From the NCBI GenBank assembly GCA_964475595.1, contig CAYYXG010000040.1, forward strand, positions 1 to 9,009: a DNA stretch of 9,009 bases. Direction: 5' to 3'. Below are positions 1 to 5,528 of this stretch, piece after piece; the stretch's first letter is position 1, and every line of letters starts with the position of its first letter. This stretch comes from RGEC01 sp964475595. Its GTDB lineage: Bacteria; Bacteroidota; Bacteroidia; NS11-12g; UBA955. The notes under the pieces were generated by a model that did not search any database, was not told the DNA's origin, and saw only the letters and a list, made by a program, of their open reading frames with translations. The position numbers were made by a program, and so were the translations under genes.

Positions 1-497
1 GCGTAAACCAGCAATGTGTTATTGTAAGAAACAGAATCATTGCTATACACCATCTTGGAAGGGGCTATTTTGGCTCCAATTGGAATCCCTAATTCAATAA
101 ATGCTTGAATGCTTGCCTTATTTTTATAATAAATATTGTATCCAAAACTAGGTGCTAATGAATAAAAAGTCGCTTTTCCTGAGTGTTCTTTATAATAAAA
201 GGACCGACCACGGATAGAAGTGATAAAGTATCTATCAATATCTTGAAAAGTCATGGATTTGAATACCAATCCCAAATTAATCTTTCCTGATTGCATACCA
301 ATCCCTATTTCATATGATATTTTAGGTCTAAAAGTAATAGATGCGATGGTATCAGGAATACTTCTCCTACGCAAAGACTCAAAACTTAGAACACTGCAAT
401 TATTGAGCCCTGCTTCACCATATATAAATTTAGTTTGCGCATTTGCACGCAATATATAGGTTAGTAACAAAAATGATATCATCGTCTTTCTTACCAT
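1..497 (-). CDS. Outer-membrane beta-barrel protein, N-terminal part (runs off left edge)
   Basis: This frame is open from an ATG at 497 to the window edge, giving 165 complete codons with no stop. The N-terminus is a signal peptide: basic MVRK, a hydrophobic run (ISFLLLTYIL), then a likely cleavage site ANA|Q at residues 20/21. The rest alternates polar and hydrophobic residues in short aromatic-rich strands (for example SYEIGIGM, FYSLAPSFGYNIYY, ASIQAFIELGIPIG). This is typical of small Bacteroidota outer-membrane barrels of the OMP_b-brl type, and it resembles the upstream gene in overall plan. The start overlaps the end of that gene by 7 bases (ATGGTAA), and the G-rich stretch at 508-515 sits 10 bases upstream, so translation is probably coupled. 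A second ATG at 482 would still leave a usable signal peptide. Its ligand or role cannot be told, and the C-terminal strands are missing. Confidence 0.8.
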   Translation of the reverse strand, partial: MVRKTMISFLLLTYILRANAQTKFIYGEAGLNNCSVLSFESLRRRSIPDTIASITFRPKISYEIGIGMQSGKINLGLVFKSMTFQDIDRYFITSIRGRSFYYKEHSGKATFYSLAPSFGYNIYYKNKASIQAFIELGIPIGAKIAPSKMVYSNDSVSYNNTLLVY

Positions 498-1144
498 TTG
501 TAGCCTACCCCTCCCGAAAATATTGTAGCCATTCTTGCATCTCTTTTATTATTCCAAATGGTCCAGGTGTAATCTTCCTTGTAAAAATCACGCAGTCTGA
601 AATCCAAGGTATAACCCATTGTAATAAGCCATTTCTTTTTCAGTGTATAGGAAACCCTAAAGCCATTGCGAACAGTAAAAACATGCTTGTAATCCTGTGC
701 CATGGAAATAGTATCTATTTTTTGTGTACCTGAATTTTCATTTATTAAACTCACTTTCATCCTGTCAGAGTACAATAAGCCTATGCCGGTGGTTAGTCCT
801 ATATTTATTCCCTTTTTACTTAGCAAAGGATAATTTATACCAACAGGTACATGATATAATTTTCTTTTATAAATGGCTGTTTGCGCCGCCCATGCGGGCA
901 CTGGCGTGGTGTAGTCCATTCTTATGTTCGAATTCATATATTCTATTCCACAATAAAGCGCAATATTATTTATTGATCTGGAATAAATTAAAGAGCCAAC
1001 CATGTTATTCTCTTCATTGGTTTTTATTCTCTCTGTAATGTTTACTTTAGACCATTGAGGATAGCCGACATGCACACTAATTGTATTTTTTTGTGCACTT
1101 ACTATAAAGGGAATAAATATTATTAAATAAATGTAATATTTCAT
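491..1144 (-). CDS. Outer-membrane beta-barrel protein
   Basis: The product is 217 residues. A signal peptide covers residues 1-17 (MKYYIYLIIFIPFIVSA) with likely cleavage before Q18. The mature part is about 200 residues of alternating amphipathic strands with short turns and longer polar loops. One segment is YHVPVGINYPLL (about 97-108), followed by GINIGLTTGIGLLY (about 112-125). This recalls the 'Y-x-x-P, then repeated G-x-G strand' pattern of the Bacteroidota OMP beta-barrel families such as PF13568. The chain ends GGVGYKW, with an aromatic last residue as expected of a Bam-inserted barrel. It starts on an ATGA overlap with the orphan sorting-domain tail upstream and overlaps the next barrel gene by 7 bases, so it sits inside the operon. 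Function is unknown; a pore, adhesin or anchoring partner for the secreted proteins would be guesses. The barrel call is firm and the family assignment is by eye. Confidence 0.82.
   Translation of the reverse strand: MKYYIYLIIFIPFIVSAQKNTISVHVGYPQWSKVNITERIKTNEENNMVGSLIYSRSINNIALYCGIEYMNSNIRMDYTTPVPAWAAQTAIYKRKLYHVPVGINYPLLSKKGINIGLTTGIGLLYSDRMKVSLINENSGTQKIDTISMAQDYKHVFTVRNGFRVSYTLKKKWLITMGYTLDFRLRDFYKEDYTWTIWNNKRDARMATIFSGGVGYKW
508..515 (-). promoter_or_regulatory. Purine-rich ribosome-binding site of the left-edge barrel gene
   Basis: On the minus strand this reads GGGAGGGG, 10 bases before the ATG at 497. It lies inside the last codons of the preceding barrel gene, where it encodes part of SGGVG. 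It is a stronger Shine-Dalgarno-like match than most starts in the window have, and it supports choosing the ATG at 497 over the one at 482. Because it is also coding sequence, the G-richness may be fortuitous. Confidence 0.45.
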
Positions 1145-1626
1145 TTCTCTACAATTATTTTCTGAGTATTAATCATATTGTCATAAGTGTAATTTATTAT
1201 ATAACAACCTTGTTTTAAATTCATGCAATCGATTCGCTTTTCAGAAATGGTGTTGCCGTTGTGAACTTTTCTGCCATATAAATCAAATATAGCATATTTT
1301 ATAACTTTGTCTTTCAAGAAATTTGCTGTTTTACTGACATACAGGTATCCATCTGTTGGGTTTGTGATGAAGATATCTCGAGAAATAATCTCACCCATAT
1401 TCGAGTTATTAAATTCACTTTCAGTGTTTGTAGCTAGTCCGGGTGGAGTAAATTCACATCTGTCTTTTTCAGGAATCATAATAAAGAGCGAATTGTTGCC
1501 GATTGTAATTGTCTTTGTTGCATCAACTTCTAATTTTTCTGAATGTCCAATTTTCACAAACCGATTACTTGGGATATTGATATCAGTTTCTATTTTAACA
1601 TTTTTGCCAAATATAAAGTTAAGCAC
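1141..1626 (-). CDS. Orphan T9SS sorting-domain tail, probably a 5'-truncated secreted-protein gene
   Basis: With a GTG start at 1626 this encodes 161 residues, but the same frame stays open upstream to a TAG at 1708-1710 (extra residues include CNKDIVISSQNQ), with no ATG in between. There is no signal peptide. Residues 1-50 are short beta strands (FIFGKNVKIETDI, KTITIGNNSLFIM), resembling the segment before the sorting domain of the 1008-residue protein (KIIFGENISIGNGT). A linker with one Cys (57) follows. Residues about 85-161 form a type A sorting domain: IFITNPTDGYLYV, FDLYGRKV, MNLKQGCYIINY and a basic end KIIVEK. A sorting domain is useless without Sec export, so this is most likely the 3' remnant of a third paralogue whose front was lost. 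It ends in an ATGA overlap with the next barrel gene, so ribosomes reading it could still feed that gene. The frame is otherwise undamaged. A small functional protein from the GTG cannot be excluded. Confidence 0.6.
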   Translation of the reverse strand: MLNFIFGKNVKIETDINIPSNRFVKIGHSEKLEVDATKTITIGNNSLFIMIPEKDRCEFTPPGLATNTESEFNNSNMGEIISRDIFITNPTDGYLYVSKTANFLKDKVIKYAIFDLYGRKVHNGNTISEKRIDCMNLKQGCYIINYTYDNMINTQKIIVEK

Positions 1627-1707
1627 TTCTGGTTCATTGGGTATTTGATTTTGGCTAGAAATGACAATATCTTTATTACATGGTTGTTGAGATTTAGAAT
1701 GTATAAA

Positions 1708-1784
1708 CTATTGTTGAATTTATCACACATATTTATTGTTCTAATACTGTTTTATAAACATGTTAATGTATGCAGCCTTACGTT
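1708..1784. other. Intergenic gap without recognisable signals
   Basis: These 77 bases separate the stop of the 870-residue protein gene from the open frame of the orphan tail. It is the longest true gap in the window and very AT-rich. On the minus strand all frames carry stops. I saw no stem-loop followed by a T-run, and no good pair of the Bacteroidota promoter elements (TTG and TAnnTTTG) at proper spacing. It may hold the scar of a deletion that removed the front of the downstream gene. Confidence 0.5.
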
Positions 1785-4397
1785 CTACTTGCGTTGCACC
1801 ATGAATTTTTTCGTATGCCTTTCGTGCACGCCTGAAATTACCACAAGGTAAAGCCCTTCAGTCCATTTGCTTACATTCAGATCCTTGAACCCATAGCCTT
1901 GTTCCACCATACAAGAAGTACGATACACCTCCCTGCCCTGCATGTCCAAAACGGCAATATTGAGGGTGCCATCCGTGACGGAAAAAATATCCAGCATCGC
2001 AATTTCGCTGCTTGGATTCGGATGAATCCTCAAAACGGACTTGCTAGTTTTGCTTTTGGTACTGCGCGGTGGCATGGTGGCATGCGGTGGTGGTGCGCTA
2101 GCGAACTGGTTCGCACGGTATTTGATTGTGGAGTTTTGATTGCTACAGAATGACATTACTTCTGATTGTGTCATCTGATTTTGAGGATACAAACCTTGGA
2201 ATGGATACCCTACTATCAGTTCAATGTCTGGTGATATTTCAGCTCCCGGAAGCATTTCAAATCCGCCTATTGCGTAAATCTTTTTCTTTACACCTGTTGC
2301 TGTAGATAGTTTGGAGCTGATCGTTACTTTTCCAGAATAGATCAAGTCATCACCCGATGTAAAAATAATATCAGAAATGTAATTTTTATCCTCTCCATCC
2401 TTCTGCAAATTGATTACTTCAATCGTATTACCTGTATGTTCAATCAGTTCCACCGGAAAAGTAAATACCTGCGTGTTTCTTACTGGCTTTCCACTTTTAG
2501 CTTTGTCAGTACTCTCAAATTCGATTAAAAAGCGGATAAACACTTTGTTTTCAAGGTTGGCATTTTCTCTATGTAAAACAAATCTGACTGCAAGTTCTCT
2601 CAAAAGGTCTAATGGAATAAATGGAGAAGTGTATTCTTCTTCTAATATATTCTTCTCCAAATTGATCGTTTTGATACTATTGAGTACTTGTTCGAGATTG
2701 TCGTTACATAAGGTGTTGCCATGGGTAAAATAATGTAATTCTATATCCTCATTATTGAAGAATTCCTTGTCGATGACAAAAGCTGCACTTATTTTGGTTT
2801 TATTTTCATTAATGTTCAATGACGGATTAAAAAAGTATTTTAGATCCGATTTTATCTTGAGAGTATGTCTGAAGTGGGGTGTTTTAATGCCAATTAGCGG
2901 ATTCTCCACATTTACCTCCTGGTTGTTTCTGTCGCATAATTCAATGGTTTCTTTTTGGTTGCTGACTTCTGGAGTTTTAATCAAGGCAAGCGTACCCAAT
3001 GGTTTGTTATAAAGCGGATATTCAGGTTCGTAGTAATCTGCAATATTGTCGCTGTTTACATCTACCGGTGTTAGCTCTTCGCCCAGGTTTTTAGACATTT
3101 TTGAACCCGGGAGACCCCAAAAGATAGGTGCGTAGGTAGGCAGTGCCTGGTTGGCCGAACCGGTTGCGGTAATTTTACCCAATACCGAAGTAGTTGTAGT
3201 ATTTCCTCCCCGCGCGGGATCCACAAAATCATAATAACCAGTTAGAAATTTTCCGGTGTTTCCAATCACTTTTACCCAGTCATCTTTTGTTAATTCCTTA
3301 CCTGTAGTAAGATTGGTCCATTTCTTGGCGTCTGCATCGTAAACATAAGAAGATGCCGTATTTAATAGGTCTTTTATGGCTTGTAATTTTGCTTTGTTTT
3401 CTGTGCTGCCCGGTCGGTCTTTTATTACATCAATCAGGTCTGTAAATTTGCTGGATTGAATCACAGTGCCCTTAGTTGCTATTGCCACAGCAGTTGCTGC
3501 AGCTGCACCAACCACCCTGTTGAAAACAAGCTTTTGGTATTGTTGATTTTGAGCATTAATGTCTGTGGTAGTCTTTTGAACAAGCTTGGCATCAACTATG
3601 CCTTCAATACTCAAATCCCAATTCTGCTCTATTTGAGCAGTAAGGCCAATGGCCACATCGTTTTTGCATACGCAGGGATCATAGGCCACCGGGATTTCAA
3701 ACCAGAAAAAATGTGATGAGGGTGAGGCTCCCGGAAACTCAGTGACGACCTCCAAGACTAGTTCTTCTGTCTGCTGATCCAATGGCTGTGTGGCTATTCC
3801 CTGTATTGACAGAAGATTAGTAGCTTGTAGTGTAGCACTGGTAGCGCCAAAAGTTTGTTTGTCCGGTTTTAGTTTGGTTTTTGGTATTTCAATTTTAAAG
3901 CGGATGATCTCCCAGCCATTGGTTGCGCCTGGCATCATGCCAAAAAAGCGCATAACACCCCGGTATCTGTTGTAAAAACACAGGTAAATTAGGGTTTTGG
4001 CGGTTTGTCGCTTTGTAGTGTTATCTGCCAGGTAACCCACATCTGATTTTAACAGTTCCCAACCGTCTTCCGGATGAAAATCACTTAAACCCATACCTGC
4101 ATGCTCGCCTATGATCGGCCCCGGTGCAGGAGTCCAAAATGGACTGTTTAAGGTGGCCGGTGTATTGCCACCGGGATAGCTGAAGTAGGCTAGAAATTCA
4201 CTATTGTCATTTCCATTATAAGGAAACCAGAAAAACTTATTTTTCTTCGTGGTATCTTCACAATTTGTCACTTTATCGGGCCTGGGGTCGGTGACAATCA
4301 ATTTATTGTCGCAATCGGAACACTGGGCCAATACTTGTATTGGCGACAGGGTAGTAAGTCCGATGATTATTCCAGTATATAAGTTGATAAATTTCAT
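1785..4397 (-). CDS. Large T9SS-secreted surface protein, paralogue of the 1008-residue protein
   Basis: The product is 870 residues. A Sec signal peptide spans 1-24 (cleavage VLA|Q25), followed by CSDC. Residues about 85-244 form a domain shared with the upstream paralogue: SPFW (85-88), DFHPEDGWELL (106-116), CFYNRYRGVMR (140-150), then AYDPCVC (238-244). An Ala-rich stretch (about 295-309) and a mixed region follow. Weaker shared blocks come later: LYNKPLGTLALIKTP (462-476), LKYFFNP (519-525), and a strand-rich part ending KIYAIGGFEMLPGAEISPDIELIVG (about 706-730). A Pro/Ser/Lys linker (about 767-787) leads to a type A T9SS sorting domain (about 788-870) with IHPNP, LDMQGREVY, WTEGLYLVVI and a basic tail. 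It should be exported by Sec and T9SS, trimmed at its C-terminus, and fixed to or released from the surface. The start is 5 bases after the lipoprotein gene. The last ~120 codons are GC-richer than the middle. No enzymatic motif is recognised. Confidence 0.9.
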   Translation of the reverse strand: MKFINLYTGIIIGLTTLSPIQVLAQCSDCDNKLIVTDPRPDKVTNCEDTTKKNKFFWFPYNGNDNSEFLAYFSYPGGNTPATLNSPFWTPAPGPIIGEHAGMGLSDFHPEDGWELLKSDVGYLADNTTKRQTAKTLIYLCFYNRYRGVMRFFGMMPGATNGWEIIRFKIEIPKTKLKPDKQTFGATSATLQATNLLSIQGIATQPLDQQTEELVLEVVTEFPGASPSSHFFWFEIPVAYDPCVCKNDVAIGLTAQIEQNWDLSIEGIVDAKLVQKTTTDINAQNQQYQKLVFNRVVGAAAATAVAIATKGTVIQSSKFTDLIDVIKDRPGSTENKAKLQAIKDLLNTASSYVYDADAKKWTNLTTGKELTKDDWVKVIGNTGKFLTGYYDFVDPARGGNTTTTSVLGKITATGSANQALPTYAPIFWGLPGSKMSKNLGEELTPVDVNSDNIADYYEPEYPLYNKPLGTLALIKTPEVSNQKETIELCDRNNQEVNVENPLIGIKTPHFRHTLKIKSDLKYFFNPSLNINENKTKISAAFVIDKEFFNNEDIELHYFTHGNTLCNDNLEQVLNSIKTINLEKNILEEEYTSPFIPLDLLRELAVRFVLHRENANLENKVFIRFLIEFESTDKAKSGKPVRNTQVFTFPVELIEHTGNTIEVINLQKDGEDKNYISDIIFTSGDDLIYSGKVTISSKLSTATGVKKKIYAIGGFEMLPGAEISPDIELIVGYPFQGLYPQNQMTQSEVMSFCSNQNSTIKYRANQFASAPPPHATMPPRSTKSKTSKSVLRIHPNPSSEIAMLDIFSVTDGTLNIAVLDMQGREVYRTSCMVEQGYGFKDLNVSKWTEGLYLVVISGVHERHTKKFMVQRK
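3666..4145 (-). other. Shared N-terminal domain (copy 2)
   Basis: This stretch encodes residues 85-244 of the 870-residue protein. It matches the same part of the 1008-residue paralogue at SPFW, DFHPxDGWELL, CxYNRxxGxxR and AYDPCxC, in the same order with similar spacing. Invariant Trp, His, Asp, Tyr and Cys residues suggest a compact beta-rich fold with a possible disulphide or metal site in the closing CxC. I do not recognise the family. Confidence 0.7.
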
Positions 4398-4402
4398 AAT
4401 TT

Positions 4403-5320
4403 TTACATTTCTTTTCCTGTAAATATGTAAGACTTTTCCGTTTTCAAATCTTTGGTGATTGAAGTATACTCAAACCGTATGTACTTCTTGCCATCCTGTT
4501 GCAGTTCGCAAAATATGGAGCCGGCATAGATGCCGTTGATGTTATCAATACCGTCTACGCCCACCCAATATCGCTTACCATGATTCCACCGTTGGATTTT
4601 ATAGGTTGACAAATCACCCAGCACACTAATTCTGAGTGTATCAAAGTTCATTACATTGGGCAGGTTCACAAACCCTAAATAAGACCAACTGCCAAAAGGA
4701 CGATTTTTATCAAACGTATAAAATATTTGTACAATCCGGTCCTGTTGTTCTCCTGCAATCCTTCCTTTGAAAATTCCACAAAAGCGTCTATCCATTCCTC
4801 TGAAAATGACCAAATTTCGGGTGACGCTGAGTTGGGTGTCAGAAAAAGGTGTACAGGACCCAATTTTGTTTTTTTCGTTGGGTTTGGTTTTTACCGTTAA
4901 TGTTACCGGAATGGGTTTGTAATAGTCACTTCCCGGTTTTTCGAGATTGGTTGTGTCTTTATAAAAGTCATCAAAATTTATAACCAGCTCCTTGCCGCTA
5001 AACTCCCGGTTGTCTGTACCTACTTTCCAGGTATAACTGTAGCCACTTGTGTAGTTTGCAATGAATTTGGCTGTATTATTCATGATGGTATCGCAAAATT
5101 CAATGGTTTCGCCGGGAAACGGGTCGGTGCCCCAATGACTCCAGTGTCGTGTTTTAAAATCCGCGTTTGGTTTATCTGCGCCATAACACGGATTATAATT
5201 TTCGCAATCTCTATTGGTGGGGTCGTAGCATTTCTTTTTGCGGCAACTGCCCAGTGAAAGCAGCAAAGCGAGGGCAAAAAAACAGATTGTGTTTAGGTTG
5301 TTTTTCATTGTATTTTTCAT
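4403..5320 (-). CDS. Lipoprotein with PKD-like domain
   Basis: The product is 305 residues. A type II signal peptide has its hydrophobic core at about 10-22 and lipobox LGSC, with C26 as the lipidated residue. After it comes a Cys-rich spacer (C26, C31, C39, C45) opening with RKKK. Residues about 50-174 look like a PKD/Ig-like beta sandwich: ADFK, GETIEFCDT, YTWKVGTD, then IPVTLTVKTK and a closing strand (RNLVIF). Residues about 177-305 are a second, unrecognised strand-rich region with several aromatic residues (SWSYLGFV, YWVGVDGIDNINGIYAG). It should sit in the outer membrane. The basic residues after the Cys are unlike the acidic surface-export signal known from some Bacteroidota lipoproteins, so orientation is uncertain. 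It lies between the two large secreted paralogues, with 5 bases to the next gene, so a role as periplasmic or surface partner is plausible but inferred. A second ATG at 5308 is an alternative start. Confidence 0.87.
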   Translation of the reverse strand: MKNTMKNNLNTICFFALALLLSLGSCRKKKCYDPTNRDCENYNPCYGADKPNADFKTRHWSHWGTDPFPGETIEFCDTIMNNTAKFIANYTSGYSYTWKVGTDNREFSGKELVINFDDFYKDTTNLEKPGSDYYKPIPVTLTVKTKPNEKNKIGSCTPFSDTQLSVTRNLVIFRGMDRRFCGIFKGRIAGEQQDRIVQIFYTFDKNRPFGSWSYLGFVNLPNVMNFDTLRISVLGDLSTYKIQRWNHGKRYWVGVDGIDNINGIYAGSIFCELQQDGKKYIRFEYTSITKDLKTEKSYIFTGKEM

Positions 5321-5327
5321 TGCCGCT

Positions 5328-5528
5328 TTATTTTTGGTTGAGCAATTTTTCTAATTTCTGCAAGCGGTCTTCCTGGGCTGCCATTTGTTTCTTCTGCTCC
5401 GCCATTGCAATCTCCTGCTCCTTTAACTTTTTATCCTGTTCGATGGCATACAGCGTTAGCTCCTCTATTTTCTGCTGCTGCAACACCTGCAAGGCGCACT
5501 TGCCCTTCAGGTTGAATGTGGTTGTTTT
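5328..5528 (-). pseudogene. Coiled-coil C-terminal relic directly after the 1008-residue gene
   Basis: Sixty-six codons run in the same frame as the preceding large gene, starting at the codon after its TAA and ending at a TAA at 5328-5330, only 7 bases before the lipoprotein start. The translation is coding-like: CALQVLQQQKIEELTLYAIE, then a Gln/Lys/Glu-rich amphipathic helix ending LQKLEKLLNQK. This heptad-type tail resembles the C-terminal coiled coils of Bacteroidota tail-fibre or S74-chaperone-like surface proteins (from memory, not checked). There is no ATG before codon 42; GTG at 5486 or TTG at 5492 could start a ~52-54 residue peptide. The stretch is far GC-richer than the end of the gene before it (about 52% at 5461-5520 against about 22% at 5531-5590). 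The best reading is the 3' end of a gene whose body was replaced. A small helical protein from a non-ATG start is the alternative. Confidence 0.6.

Noticed and set aside
491..1038. Plus-strand open frames of 96 and 104 codons
   Set aside because: They lie opposite a convincing barrel gene with a signal peptide and give no protein-like pattern.
1708..1784. Terminator or promoter in the 77-base gap
   Set aside because: Only a short AACATGTT palindrome and a weak TAnnTTT-like sequence were seen, without a stem plus T-run or a -33 TTG at proper spacing.
1307..1851. Plus-strand open frames of 102-113 codons
   Set aside because: They are antisense to the orphan sorting-domain frame and the gap, with no ribosome-binding site and no recognisable product.
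1785..4397. Lipobox reading of the 870-residue N-terminus (LAQC)
   Set aside because: Gln before the Cys does not fit a lipobox, whereas cleavage before Q25 fits signal peptidase I, and the C-terminus has a T9SS domain.
4675..5277. Short minus-strand frames of 62 and 65 codons
   Set aside because: They are out-of-frame shadows inside the lipoprotein gene, whose own frame has a lipobox and PKD-like strands.
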